64,000 bases of DNA. Source: Photobacterium malacitanum. GTDB lineage: Bacteria > Pseudomonadota > Gammaproteobacteria > Enterobacterales > Vibrionaceae. Position 1 is the first letter of the stretch, and each line of letters starts with the position of its first letter. This document shows positions 54,233-63,394 of the stretch, one piece after another. The notes under the pieces were generated by a model. That model was not told the origin of the DNA. It worked only from the letters and a program-made list of their open reading frames with translations, and made no database searches. Position numbers and translations under genes: made by a program. The DNA lies in NCBI RefSeq assembly GCF_900185615.1, contig NZ_FYAK01000010.1, positions 1-64,000 on the forward strand, read 5' to 3'.

Positions 54233-55720
54233 TTAATGATGTACAGGTTTTGCTAACCATACTAATGGAATCAGCAGTAAACATAATATCCCTGACAACC
54301 AAAATAAATCGACGGTTGACATCATATAAGACTGCCGAGTAATGACACTATTCACCGCATCAAGATTATTACCCATTGAATGAATAAACTGACTGACTTG
54401 ATGATTAGCGACCGTAAATCCTTCTGCAATACGTGAATGATGAAATTCCATACGTTGATCCCACATCGTTGTAACAATCGATGATGAAAAACTACCAAAT
54501 AAAGTACGAAAGAACGTCGATAACGCCACCGCATTGGCTATTTGATTGGGCTGGACACTATTCACAATTAAATTTTGTAGTGGTACAAAAAAAGCTAATG
54601 TTGCTGCACCCTGAATGAATTGCGGCAGCATAATATAATCAAAAGAAGCTGCTAAATTATAACTACTCCGCCAAAAACCAACGACAGAAAAAATCAAAAA
54701 GGCATAAGTTAAAATATAACGAATATCTATTTTTTGAACTAATTTACCAATAATAGGTGCGCTTACTACTGCTAGAATCCCCACAGGTGCCGTTGCATAA
54801 CCTGACCATGATGCGGTATACCCCATTACACCTTGCAGCCACAACGGCAATAATACTGTAGAGCCAAAGTACACCATATACCCTAAGCTCATCACTATTA
54901 CCGCAATTGTGAAATTTCGTTTGGTAAAGAAGCGAAAGTTAACCACAGGATTGTCATGATACCATTCCCAAATGATCATACAGCCCCAAGAAAGAACAGC
55001 GACGAACGTTAATCCTAAAATTATATTTGATTGAAACCAGTCATGATCTTTACCTAAATCAAGCATCATTTGTAAACTACCCGCAGCAACAACTAATAGC
55101 CCAATTCCAATATAATCAATACTTTCTCGTTGGGTTTTGGTCTCTTTTCCTTTGAGTAGAAAAAAGACTAACGCACTCGCAGTAATACCGATCGGAACAT
55201 TAATGAAAAAGATCCATGACCATGAGTAATTATCCGTCAGTACTCCACCTAAAATCGGCCCCATAATCGGTGCAATAACCACCGTCATTGACCATAAGGA
55301 CATTGCTAAACCGTGTTTTTCTCTTGGAAAATTTCGTAATAACAAACTTTGTGATAGCGGTGCTATCGATCCCGAAATAGCCCCCTGAATCACGCGGAAA
55401 AAAATCAACATTTCAATACTGCTCGACATACCACATAACATCGATGCAATAACAAACCCCATGGTGGCAAAGAGAAACAGTTTTACTTCGCCAAACCGAC
55501 GACTTAAAAAACCCGTCATCGGCATTGATATCGCATTGGCTGCACCAAACGCGGTGATCACCCAAATACCTTGATCGGTTGATACACCAAGATTACCTGC
55601 AATAGTAGGGATCGCGACATTGGCAATCGATGTATCTAAAATCATCATGAAAGTTGCCATTGATGTCGCTAAGGTAATCAATAGCAGTTTAACGCCCTTT
55701 AGTGGCACAGATTCATTCAT
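54233..55720 (-). CDS. DHA2 family multidrug exporter, EmrB-like
   Basis: A 495-residue inner-membrane major facilitator with 14 hydrophobic segments. The DHA2 motif LDTSIANVAIPTIAGNLG follows helix I, then WVITAFGAANAISMPMTGFL and motif A FLSRRFGEVKLFLFATMGF. Motif C appears as APIMGPILGGVL. It pairs with the EmrA-like adaptor encoded eight bases upstream and the NodT outer-membrane channel to export drugs or other hydrophobic compounds across both membranes. AGGTGA lies before the ATG. The substrates are unknown. Confidence 0.92.
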   Translation of the reverse strand: MNESVPLKGVKLLLITLATSMATFMMILDTSIANVAIPTIAGNLGVSTDQGIWVITAFGAANAISMPMTGFLSRRFGEVKLFLFATMGFVIASMLCGMSSSIEMLIFFRVIQGAISGSIAPLSQSLLLRNFPREKHGLAMSLWSMTVVIAPIMGPILGGVLTDNYSWSWIFFINVPIGITASALVFFLLKGKETKTQRESIDYIGIGLLVVAAGSLQMMLDLGKDHDWFQSNIILGLTFVAVLSWGCMIIWEWYHDNPVVNFRFFTKRNFTIAVIVMSLGYMVYFGSTVLLPLWLQGVMGYTASWSGYATAPVGILAVVSAPIIGKLVQKIDIRYILTYAFLIFSVVGFWRSSYNLAASFDYIMLPQFIQGAATLAFFVPLQNLIVNSVQPNQIANAVALSTFFRTLFGSFSSSIVTTMWDQRMEFHHSRIAEGFTVANHQVSQFIHSMGNNLDAVNSVITRQSYMMSTVDLFWLSGILCLLLIPLVWLAKPVHH

Positions 55721-55728
55721 TACATCAC

Positions 55729-56877
55729 CTAAGCTTTAATAAGGTGATTAACAAATATCTCAACCTTTTTATCTACAACAGCTAGGCGTTTGTTAGTCGT
55801 CTTCTGCGCACTTTCATTGGCAGTAAACACGGCATAATCAAACGGCTTATTCGCGGTCGCTTTTGTATCAACCGTGACTGTCATTGACATACCAATGCGC
55901 AGTGGATGTTGTTCAATTTGCTGCGAATCAATGTAAATACGAACAGGAACACGTTGAACAATTTTAATCCAATTACCCGTCGCATTTTGGGCAGGAATCG
56001 CTGCAAACGCACTCCCCGTACCCGCACCAATACCCGCCACAACACCATGATATGTATATTTATCACCGTAAAGATCAGACTTAATGGTAACGGGTTGTCC
56101 GGTATGAATATTATGTAACTGTGTTTCTTTAAAGTTAGCTTCAACCCAAACATTATTTAATGGCACAATCGTCATTAATGGTTGCCCTGCTTGAATTTGT
56201 TGACCAATTTGCACACTACGATTAACAACCATACCGGCTTTAGGTGCAAAGATAGTGGCATTTTGTTGATCAAGATACACATGACGTAATTGCGCAATTG
56301 CCATTTGAACTTGAGGATTATCTAAAATATTTTCTTGAGGTAATAAGGTTTGCAACGCTTGTAATTGTTTATTTAACGCAATCAGATTTTGCTCTTTAAT
56401 CAAGACGGCATTTTTTGAATGTGAGACAACTTCAGCAAGCACTGAACCGTCTTTGTCCCCTCCAATTCGACGCTTATAATCTTGTTTCGCTTGAGCCAAC
56501 ATCACTTTTTCTGCTGCAATTTGCGCTTTTAACTGCGCGATTTGTACATACTTACTTTGTATATCACGAACCGTATTTTTAAGATTCGCTTCTGCTTGTT
56601 GTTGCTTTAATAGCAATGGGTTATGGTTTAAAGAAACAAGCTGTTCACCTTGCTTAACTTGTTGAGTATCATCAACATTGATCGCATTAACCGTGCCTGA
56701 CTCTTGTGCTGTGATCATTATTCTCTGACCTGCAACATAAGCATCATCAGTGGTTTGTGAGGTGGTCGGCATAAATAAATAATAAGTCACGGCCACAGCG
56801 ATAACGATAATGATAAAAACACTGAGAATAGTGTTACGTTTTTTTTGAGAAGTAGAATTAAGAGGTTGATTTGTCAT
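55729..56877 (-). CDS. HlyD/EmrA-type membrane fusion protein
   Basis: A 382-residue periplasmic adaptor. An N-terminal membrane anchor (SVFIIIVIAVAVTYYLFMP) is followed by the lipoyl half-motif TDDAYVAGQRIMITAQESG, a long coiled coil (~residues 90-195) and the second half-motif FAPKAGMVVNRSVQIGQQIQ. The ATG at 56877 is used, with GAG seven bases upstream; an in-frame ATG lies four codons earlier. It links the EmrB-like pump to the outer-membrane channel. Confidence 0.92.
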   Translation of the reverse strand: MTNQPLNSTSQKKRNTILSVFIIIVIAVAVTYYLFMPTTSQTTDDAYVAGQRIMITAQESGTVNAINVDDTQQVKQGEQLVSLNHNPLLLKQQQAEANLKNTVRDIQSKYVQIAQLKAQIAAEKVMLAQAKQDYKRRIGGDKDGSVLAEVVSHSKNAVLIKEQNLIALNKQLQALQTLLPQENILDNPQVQMAIAQLRHVYLDQQNATIFAPKAGMVVNRSVQIGQQIQAGQPLMTIVPLNNVWVEANFKETQLHNIHTGQPVTIKSDLYGDKYTYHGVVAGIGAGTGSAFAAIPAQNATGNWIKIVQRVPVRIYIDSQQIEQHPLRIGMSMTVTVDTKATANKPFDYAVFTANESAQKTTNKRLAVVDKKVEIFVNHLIKA

Positions 56878-56922
56878 ATTGAGTCTCATGTGGTTTATTG
56901 TGCTAGATGACGGCTGTGTATT

Positions 56923-58326
56923 TTATTGTTGGCTGTTATAGCCGCCTCCAAGAGCAACAATAAGTTGTAATTGATTCTGTAGCGTTGCGTTATCAGCATT
57001 CGTGGTTTGTATCACCTGTTGATGCCACTTTATTTGGGCATTATTCATTTCTGAAAAGCTGGCTAATCCACGTTGATAACGGTGTTTAAATAGCATATAG
57101 GCTTGCTGATATTGTGTTGTTGATGCCACGGATAAAGCTTGTTGTTGTAACGCCTCTTGTAAATTAACAATCGCATCAGAGGCTTGTTTAACGGCAGTAA
57201 GCACTGATTGGTTATACACCGTCACCGCTTGGTCATAATCAATATTTGCTGAAGCATAATTAGCATCACGCACGCCACCATCGTAGAGTGGTAAAGTCGT
57301 AGCAACCGTCGCCCCACTTAAAAATAAATCGGCAGGATTCATCGAAGATAATTTTTGAAAAACGCCCATAACCATCAAATTCATATCAGGATAATAAGCG
57401 GCTTTAGCGTGTTTAATACCTTGCCGATTAGCTTCAACAAGCCATTTATTGGCAATAATATCCGCGCGGCGGCCTAATAAATTAATTGGAATCGTCGTAA
57501 TATTATTCAATTGCTTTATAGGCTCAGCATTGGGTGCTAACAATGTTCCCAATTGTTGTGGTGTTTTAGCGACATATAACGCTAATTGGTTTTTTGCTAA
57601 TTGCTGCTGCGTTTTGGTCATTGAAAGCTGTGCTGATAACTTATCAATATCACCTTGCTGTTGAAATAATTCAGCTTTGGTTGCGAGACCACGTTTAATT
57701 TGATCGTTAATAACAGCTTTTTGCTTATTCGTTTCACGTAATAACAGCTCAATATCCCGCTCTAAACGATAATTATTTTGTAATGTAAAATAGCTACTTG
57801 TCATCGCCGCAGACAACAATAACTTCGCTTGTACTGCTTGCGCCTCTAATGATAATTTTTGATTGGTTGCAGCAGCAATAATTGCCTTATTTTTACCCCA
57901 AAAATCAAATTGGTAAGAAAAAGAAGGCAGCAACATTCCTAGCGCTGAATATTGTGCATTATGGGGAGAGAATGCATTTAAATTTGCACCAATTGCACCA
58001 CCACTAACATTAAGATTAACGCTTGGCTTATCACCCGCTTGTGCTAAAGCAACCTGTTGAGTCGCTAACTCAATACGCTGCTGAGCTTGCTGCAAGGTTA
58101 AGTTATTCGTAAGACCTAATGTGATTAATTGATTTAATTGCGGATCATTAAATTGGGTCCACCAATCCGTTTTTATATTAATAAGATCATGCTGATATAA
58201 TTGAACTTGCTTAGCTGTAAGTAGCGAATGATGCGGTGGTTCAGAAGGTGGCGCCATACTACATGCCGATAACAACAATGCAGCAACTAAAGAGGCTGCA
58301 ATGCGAGAGGTATAAAATGCTTTCAT
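56923..58326 (-). CDS. NodT family outer-membrane efflux lipoprotein
   Basis: A 467-residue outer-membrane factor of the TolC superfamily with a lipoprotein signal ending in LLSAC. The two repeated coiled-coil halves are readable, with SVNLNVSGGAIGANLNAFSP near the first beta-barrel strands and LPLYDGGVRDANYASANIDY in the second half. PINLLGRRADIIANKWLVEA is the typical RRPDI-like block. It is the first gene of the three-gene efflux operon (NodT, EmrA, EmrB) and faces the LysR gene across an 80-base divergent promoter region. Confidence 0.92.
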   Translation of the reverse strand: MKAFYTSRIAASLVAALLLSACSMAPPSEPPHHSLLTAKQVQLYQHDLINIKTDWWTQFNDPQLNQLITLGLTNNLTLQQAQQRIELATQQVALAQAGDKPSVNLNVSGGAIGANLNAFSPHNAQYSALGMLLPSFSYQFDFWGKNKAIIAAATNQKLSLEAQAVQAKLLLSAAMTSSYFTLQNNYRLERDIELLLRETNKQKAVINDQIKRGLATKAELFQQQGDIDKLSAQLSMTKTQQQLAKNQLALYVAKTPQQLGTLLAPNAEPIKQLNNITTIPINLLGRRADIIANKWLVEANRQGIKHAKAAYYPDMNLMVMGVFQKLSSMNPADLFLSGATVATTLPLYDGGVRDANYASANIDYDQAVTVYNQSVLTAVKQASDAIVNLQEALQQQALSVASTTQYQQAYMLFKHRYQRGLASFSEMNNAQIKWHQQVIQTTNADNATLQNQLQLIVALGGGYNSQQ

Positions 58327-58340
58327 TTTCTGTCCTAAAT

Positions 58341-58359
58341 TACTTTATGGTATAAAGTA
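58341..58359. promoter_or_regulatory. palindrome in the efflux/LysR divergent promoter
   Basis: TACTTTA-TGGTA-TAAAGTA is an interrupted perfect palindrome, 15 bases before the NodT start and about 50 before the LysR start. It is a good candidate operator for the LysR-type protein. Confidence 0.55.
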
Positions 58360-58406
58360 TAAATTGGATTAAATTGTTGTTATATAGATCACAAAGGAAA
58401 AGACTG

Positions 58407-59327
58407 TTGCAGACAAAAAACAATAAAATTGGCTTTGATCTTAATACGATCAAGATTTTTGCACGTGTTGTTGAAATACAAAGTTTTACGCAAGCCGCTG
58501 CTGAACTAGAGTTAACAAAATCAACAGTAAGCAGAAAAGTAGCAGAATTAGAACGATATCTAGGTGTTAAATTATTAACACGCTCAACACGCCAATTAGT
58601 TTTAACAACAGAAGGCGATACTTTTTATCGTTCTTGTTCGCATATTTTGGAAGTCTTACAACAATCTGAACTTGAAGTGACTGCTAGCCATGATTTAATT
58701 TGCGGCACATTAAATATGGTAATGCCGGTTGAGGTAGGAAAAGGAATTATTGGCGATTGTATAAAAGCATTTATGAACCTTCATCCTAATTTAAAAATCC
58801 ACCTTGAGCTATCAAACCGTAAAGTTGATCTTATCAAGGAAGGCTTTGATATTATGATACAGGTTGGGGAGATTGAAGATTCGTCTTTGATTGTCAGAAC
58901 ATTCCATCATACAACACGGGTGTTAGTCGCTAGCCCAAAATACATAGAACAATATGGTTTACCACAAAACTTATCTGACTTAAAAATACCGCATCAACAA
59001 ATTCGTATGATAAGTAATGTACGTACAAGTAATAAAGATGTACTAGAAGGGCTACCTTACCGTTTTAAAGTTAATACATTAAGTGCAGCGTTAGATATGT
59101 GCTTAGAGGGGTTTGGTATTACCTACATTCCTGAATTTTTGTGCCGAAATTTAATTAATGAAGGCAAATTAATTCATATTTTACCCAGCCTTTATAAGTC
59201 GCAAATCCCTATTCCTGTCAGCTTCATTTACCCAGAGCGTGATTTAATGCCGCGCCGATTACGTGCATTTATTGATTTTACCATCGCGCAATTTCAAGAT
59301 GAGATCCAACGCCGTAAAAAAGGCTAA
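58407..59327 (+). CDS. LysR family transcriptional regulator of the efflux operon
   Basis: A 306-residue LysR-type regulator. The N-terminal winged helix is clear: LNTIKIFARVVEIQSFTQAA, then LTKSTVSRKVAELERYLGVK and LLTRSTRQLVLT. The C-terminal part is a type 2 periplasmic-binding-like sensor. No ATG is available; TTG 58407 is preferred because AAGGA lies eight bases upstream. Longer TTG starts exist at 58374 and 58377 but lack such a site. Its divergent arrangement with the NodT-EmrA-EmrB operon suggests that it controls that pump. Confidence 0.88.
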   Translation: MQTKNNKIGFDLNTIKIFARVVEIQSFTQAAAELELTKSTVSRKVAELERYLGVKLLTRSTRQLVLTTEGDTFYRSCSHILEVLQQSELEVTASHDLICGTLNMVMPVEVGKGIIGDCIKAFMNLHPNLKIHLELSNRKVDLIKEGFDIMIQVGEIEDSSLIVRTFHHTTRVLVASPKYIEQYGLPQNLSDLKIPHQQIRMISNVRTSNKDVLEGLPYRFKVNTLSAALDMCLEGFGITYIPEFLCRNLINEGKLIHILPSLYKSQIPIPVSFIYPERDLMPRRLRAFIDFTIAQFQDEIQRRKKG

Positions 59328-59838
59328 ATGGTATTCAAACCAACGATAACAATGCCGAGTCTGCATGTACTCAATCAGGCAATCTATACTGAGTTTCCAT
59401 GCTTAACCGCCTCACTTTCACTAAAAAGACAAAATTTTTAGACAATTTTGTCTTTCAAAATAAAAAACACAAAAATGTTATTGCAATGAATATTAATAAC
59501 GGTCATGAAATAATAACATTATAAAAAACAGACTATTAATGTCGAACATCGATAGAAAACGCCAACTTCTCAATGACATTCAAATAGTCTCTGATCGCGT
59601 TGCTCACCAAATATACAATGTTTTAAATATCGCCTTAACAGTGGTTTTTTATACCAATACTCCAAAGTTACCAACTCGAACTAAATAGATAATGTTAAAA
59701 ATCAAGGCTAATTAAGTATTTTTAATTAAAACAAAAGCTGAATTACCATTAATTTAGTAACAATGTTTTTACTATTAGGGTGATTATCATTCATGAGGTA
59801 ATGAATAGAATGGCGGCATCTAATTAAGGAGTTAAATC
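59328..59838. other. intergenic region with terminator-like hairpin
   Basis: A 12-bp stem (AAAGACAAAATT 59425-59436, AATTTTGTCTTT 59444-59455) lies about 100 bases after the LysR gene and probably ends it. The remainder has no gene; TGATTATCATTCATG near 59781 resembles half a Fur box and precedes the small gene at 59839. Confidence 0.5.
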
Positions 59839-60021
59839 ATGAAAAACGCACTTTTTGCATCACTTATTTTATTAGCATCAGCTGGCGCACAAGCAAGCAA
59901 CTCAACAGCGACAGGGCCATTAGTAAATTGTTCTCTTTCTAATGGCAAATCTGATTATATGCCAGTAATGATGTGTGAAATACAACAGCAAAATATGAAT
60001 AAAAATAATGAGACTTTATAA
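59839..60021 (+). CDS. small secreted protein, unknown function
   Basis: A 60-residue protein with a strong AAGGAG Shine-Dalgarno. Residues 1-19 form a signal peptide (MKNALFASLILLASAGAQA), and the mature part of about 40 residues contains two cysteines (VNCSLSNGKS and MMCEIQQQ) that could form a disulfide. It is Asn-, Gln- and Met-rich at the C-terminus. No family is recognised. A hairpin terminator follows. The strong translation signal and leader make it a likely real gene. Confidence 0.65.
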   Translation: MKNALFASLILLASAGAQASNSTATGPLVNCSLSNGKSDYMPVMMCEIQQQNMNKNNETL

Positions 60022-60076
60022 TCTCTAAAGATCATAGATTACACATTTTATTTATTATATTTTGATATGATCCAAA

Positions 60077-60104
60077 ACAAAGGCTGCATTATTGCGGCCT
60101 TTGT
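60077..60104 (+). terminator. rho-independent terminator
   Basis: A stem AAAGGC(T)GCA with TGCGGCCTTT and T-rich tail after the small secreted protein gene at 59839-60021. Confidence 0.7.
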
Positions 60105-60327
60105 TATATCTGAACCTTCGTCTTTACTAAATGCATTTCAGCACTTAGAAACTCGCGCCGTGCATCTAAAAACCTCGCCCTAAACCCTGCCCTTCATATT
60201 ATTCCATTTATGTAACAATCTTTTGCTAATTAAGCGTATTGTTGTTAATGATGTAATTATCAATAATACATCCATCGAAACGCAGATGGCGTTGGTAAAC
60301 AACTATCAAGATAAGGTTACACAACTC

Positions 60328-60570
60328 ATGAAAACAGTTATTAAAGCAATTATCGCCACCGCCATTATCGCCACTTCTTACACAGCATCTGCACGTGATG
60401 GTGCATTCACAGGCAACGTTAGTTTCAATAACCAAGCTAATAATGCTGTTGTAGCCAGCCACTACGCTGTCAACGGTACTGCTGATAAATCACACTCAGG
60501 GATTGTGGTAACAAGTAAAAACAGCCACATGAGCTTTAATGAAAAACTATTATCAGCAGCTGATAAGTAA
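60328..60570 (+). CDS. small secreted protein, unknown function (right copy)
   Basis: An 80-residue protein differing from the copy at 46008-46250 by one residue (S for N in the VVT(S/N)KNS segment). It has the same 22-residue signal peptide. The nucleotide sequences differ more, mostly at third codon positions, which indicates that selection is keeping the protein constant. It is followed by an AdhB-like gene, as in the other copy. Function is unknown. Confidence 0.82.
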   Translation: MKTVIKAIIATAIIATSYTASARDGAFTGNVSFNNQANNAVVASHYAVNGTADKSHSGIVVTSKNSHMSFNEKLLSAADK

Positions 60571-60815
60571 TAATGCAGCAACCTAAGTATGTTTAATCAC
60601 GTCACATTGTTACCGTTGAGTAAAGGTGTTTTAGTTTTAAGCCTATTGTTACCAAAATAACATGATGTAGAATACTGCTTCGACACAAACAATAACAACT
60701 AAGTTCGATATAGCAGCAGCATTTTCTCATTTTTAAACGCGCTATCAAACAGATTAAGACTTATGGCTAACACGGTAAGTCACTATAAATTAATAATAAT
60801 TATCGGAGTTTTACG

Positions 60816-61967
60816 ATGAGCAATGTTTTTTACATGCCACCTGTAACGTTAATGGGCCCTAATGCTATTCAATCTTTAGGTGCTGAACTTGCATCAAAAG
60901 ATCTTCAAAAAGCCCTGATCGTCACAGACAGTGTATTGGTTGAAGTCGGTCTGGTTAGCAAGCTAACAGATGAGCTAAAAGCCCATAACTTAGATTTTGT
61001 TATCTATGATGGCGTGCAACCTAATCCAACTGAGCAAAATATTGATGATGGCCTGGAGCTATTAGCAAACAGCCACGCTGATTTTGTGATTTCATTTGGT
61101 GGCGGCTCTTCTCACGATACCGCGAAAGGTATCGCATTAGTGGCAACCAACGGCGGTCATATTCGTGATTACTCTAAAGGTGTTCACTTATCGAAAAATC
61201 CACAATTACCATTAGTTACGGTTAACACAACTGCGGGTACCGCTTCAGAAATGACAGTATTTGCGATCATCACTAATCAAGAAGATGAAACTAAATACCC
61301 TGTCGTTGATAAGCACTTCACCCCTATTATTGCAGTAAACGATTCAGAATTAATGGTGGCAATGCCTACCTTCCTCACTGCAACAACCGGTATGGATGCA
61401 CTAACCCATGCAGTTGAAGCCTATGTTTCAACAGCAGCAACACCAATTACTGATGCAGCAGCAATCAAAGCAATTGAGCTGATCATGCATAATTTAGAAA
61501 CAGCGGTGAATGACGGTCAAAACCGCGAAGCACGCGATGCAATGCAGTACGGTGAGTACCTTGCAGGCATGGCATTCTCTAATGCATCACTAGGTTATGT
61601 TCACTCAATGGCGCACCAACTAGGTGGTGTTTACGATCTGTCACATGGTCTATGTAACGCTATTCTATTAGCTGAAGTATCACGCTTTAACGCCAAGCAA
61701 GTACCAGAGCGTTTTGTTGATATCGCGAAAGCAATGGGTATCGATACAGCATTAATGACACAAGAAGATGCAATTGATGCAGCTCTTGATGCAATTGATG
61801 GTTTATCAGCCGCTGTTGGTACTAAACAGCGCTTAGCCGATTTGGGTGTAACCGAAGACAAGCTTGCGTTCATGGCACAAAATGCCCTCAACGATGCGTG
61901 TTCTTTAACTAACCCACGTAAAGCGAGCCTAGAAGAAATCATTGAGATCTTCAAAGCACGCATGTAA
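60816..61967 (+). CDS. iron-containing alcohol dehydrogenase, AdhB-like (right copy)
   Basis: A 383-residue group III alcohol dehydrogenase, nearly identical to the product of 46525-47676. Differences cluster at the surface-like positions 31-32, 78-90 and 315-335. The NAD site (FGGGSSHDTAKGIAL) and metal-site region (HSMAHQLGGVYDLSHGLCNA) are preserved. GGAG lies before the ATG. It is followed after 68 bases by a cupin gene, with which it may form an operon, unlike the left copy. The many silent changes relative to the other copy argue against a very recent duplication. Confidence 0.93.
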   Translation: MSNVFYMPPVTLMGPNAIQSLGAELASKDLQKALIVTDSVLVEVGLVSKLTDELKAHNLDFVIYDGVQPNPTEQNIDDGLELLANSHADFVISFGGGSSHDTAKGIALVATNGGHIRDYSKGVHLSKNPQLPLVTVNTTAGTASEMTVFAIITNQEDETKYPVVDKHFTPIIAVNDSELMVAMPTFLTATTGMDALTHAVEAYVSTAATPITDAAAIKAIELIMHNLETAVNDGQNREARDAMQYGEYLAGMAFSNASLGYVHSMAHQLGGVYDLSHGLCNAILLAEVSRFNAKQVPERFVDIAKAMGIDTALMTQEDAIDAALDAIDGLSAAVGTKQRLADLGVTEDKLAFMAQNALNDACSLTNPRKASLEEIIEIFKARM

Positions 61968-62035
61968 TAAGCACCACCCTACATAAGGCTGGATAAAAAT
62001 TACCAGCCATTATTATAAAAAGAAGGATAAATCCA

Positions 62036-62428
62036 ATGACTACATTAACTGAAAAACCAGGTATCTCGCTGATCAAAGCAGGCTCTTTTAAGCTAAACGA
62101 CCTAAGCAAGCTATTAGAAGTTGAAGGCCTAAAAAGCGACATGGCTGAAGTTGCTGTTACTAACAACAGTGCACCATTGACAATTGGTCACTTCACTATG
62201 TCTCCAGGTGTTGAATTTGAATACTTCTACGATTCAGTAGAGTACAAAGTTGTAACGAAAGGCAAGATCGTAATGCGTGATATGGAAGGCAACAAATATG
62301 TTGCTGAAGTAGGCGACGTTATTCTGTTCTCTGCTGATGTTAAAGTTATCTTTGATGCAGAAAGTGACGGTGAAGCAATCTACACTGCACACCGCCAAGC
62401 AGCTGAAGATTTTGCACCTGCAAAATAA
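62036..62428 (+). CDS. EutQ-like cupin protein
   Basis: A 130-residue single-domain cupin resembling the C-terminal part of ethanolamine-utilisation protein EutQ. The core reads FTMSPGVEFEYFYDSVEYKV, then TKGKIVMRDMEG and VGDVILFSADVKVIFDAE, which form the two cupin motifs with a modified metal site. AAGGA lies ten bases before the ATG. It follows the right AdhB copy and has its own terminator at 62451-62481. No other eut genes are present, so a role in sensing or small-molecule handling with the dehydrogenase is inference. Confidence 0.75.
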   Translation: MTTLTEKPGISLIKAGSFKLNDLSKLLEVEGLKSDMAEVAVTNNSAPLTIGHFTMSPGVEFEYFYDSVEYKVVTKGKIVMRDMEGNKYVAEVGDVILFSADVKVIFDAESDGEAIYTAHRQAAEDFAPAK

Positions 62429-62450
62429 TTTCATTGCCAAATGAATCCTT

Positions 62451-62481
62451 AAAGCCTTGAACCTTGTTTAAGGCTTTTTTT
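62451..62481 (+). terminator. rho-independent terminator
   Basis: An 8-bp stem (AAAGCCTT, AAGGCTTT) is followed by five or more T residues, ending the adh-cupin unit. Confidence 0.85.
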
Positions 62482-62511
62482 ATCGACACAATGCCATTTA
62501 GAGAATAAAAC

Positions 62512-62775
62512 ATGCCAGAGAATATCGTCGTTGAGGTGAGTAACTACAGAAGCTCACCCAAAAAAGTATCAATAAAAGCCTATTGCAATGAAAAGAAAAA
62601 ACTACCAAGTGCAGTCAATATTTCATTAGAACAATATGAATCTTTTGGACTGATTCAATCTTTAACGAATATTGAAAATAACAGTAACAATCAAGTACTT
62701 ATTGATAAGTGTAAAGCATTACTTGGTTACATTGCTTCAGGTGCAACCATTCGTATGAATTGCTATGCCAGATAA
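62512..62775 (+). CDS. small cytoplasmic protein, unknown function
   Basis: An 87-residue protein beginning MPENIVVEVSNYRSSPKKVS. It is basic in the middle (YCNEKKKLPSAV) and carries two cysteines in the second half (DKCKALLG, RMNCYAR). No signal peptide or membrane segment is present. The sequence GYIASGATIRMNCYAR closes the protein. A truncated copy stands at 1-170 and a 39-base remnant at 62945-62983, so this gene family recurs at both window ends. The family is not recognised. The start has an AGAG site. Confidence 0.65.
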   Translation: MPENIVVEVSNYRSSPKKVSIKAYCNEKKKLPSAVNISLEQYESFGLIQSLTNIENNSNNQVLIDKCKALLGYIASGATIRMNCYAR

Positions 62776-63161
62776 AATGGTCATCCGTCGATGGGCTATT
62801 TTCACTAAAAATAGGTAGATTTAAAATAAATCTAAACAATACAAAATACACCCCAGAGATTTATTTTAACTCTGCCGTACTGGCAATTTAGAAACGTAAC
62901 CGCGTCACTTTATTCAATACTTCAGCCTTCACTGCCGCACAGGCCTACAAAAGCTCCCCAAAAGTATCAATAAAAGCGTATCGTGTTTTATTTTATATAA
63001 CGTTAATCAAGGTGCAAAAAAAGACTATGTTTTTTTTGCTGTTTAATTAAGCTGAAAGTTTACAACATAAAATGATTGCAGTTGTCATAACGAAATAAAC
63101 ACTAACTATACGGTTATAGTGAGGAAGTGTTAACAAAGGAATAAATGGAATAAATGAGGAC
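62776..63161. other. degenerate intergenic region
   Basis: No gene seen. It contains the 39-base remnant listed separately and AT-rich sequence up to the hairpin at 63162. Confidence 0.45.
62945..62983 (+). pseudogene. remnant of the 62512 gene
   Basis: CTACAAAAGCTCCCCAAAAG and the following bases to TATCG match 62544-62585 of the intact gene apart from a few mismatches and small gaps. The rest of the gene is gone. Confidence 0.65.
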
Positions 63162-63202
63162 TGCCTCGTAAGTTAATTGTTCAGAATTAACTCAACGAGG
63201 CA
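63162..63202. repeat. long hairpin
   Basis: An 8-bp outer stem (TGCCTCGT, ACGAGGCA) and an inner stem (AGTTAATT, AATTAACT) with a GTTCAG loop form a 41-base hairpin. The T-run after it is weak. It is between the small gene and the molybdoenzyme gene. Confidence 0.6.
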
Positions 63203-63305
63203 TAAGATTTTCGTAGCCAAATGAATTTATGCTCAATCATTAGCATAAACAATAGCTGTTGTTTTGTTTTGTGGCTTTGACCTCATTATTGCTATTTTTC
63301 ATAAA

Positions 63306-63342
63306 AAAAAATCGAATCCCACTTGCATAGGATTCGATTTTA
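63306..63342. terminator. terminator of the molybdoenzyme gene
   Basis: A 12-bp stem (AAAATCGAATCC, GGATTCGATTTT) with a 9-base loop. The A-run at its left gives Ts on the minus strand, after the gene ending at 63395. Confidence 0.85.
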
Positions 63343-63394
63343 ATCATTGTTAATCAATAACTAACAATGTTGTTGTTGCGGTTTATTAACGTTA

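Larger units (their letters stand above)
60271..61967 (+). repeat. right copy of the duplicated segment
   Basis: Matches 45950-47676: same 16-base opening, same small secreted protein gene and the same AdhB-like gene, with diverged spacer. The block from AGACTTATGGCTAAC to the dehydrogenase start is conserved between copies, apart from a one-base length change in its AT-rich end, so it probably carries a promoter or regulatory site. Confidence 0.9.

Noticed and set aside
60756..60818. A leader peptide gene in front of the right adh copy
   Set aside because: The corresponding frame in the left copy runs in frame into adh because of a one-base length difference, so the peptide is not conserved.
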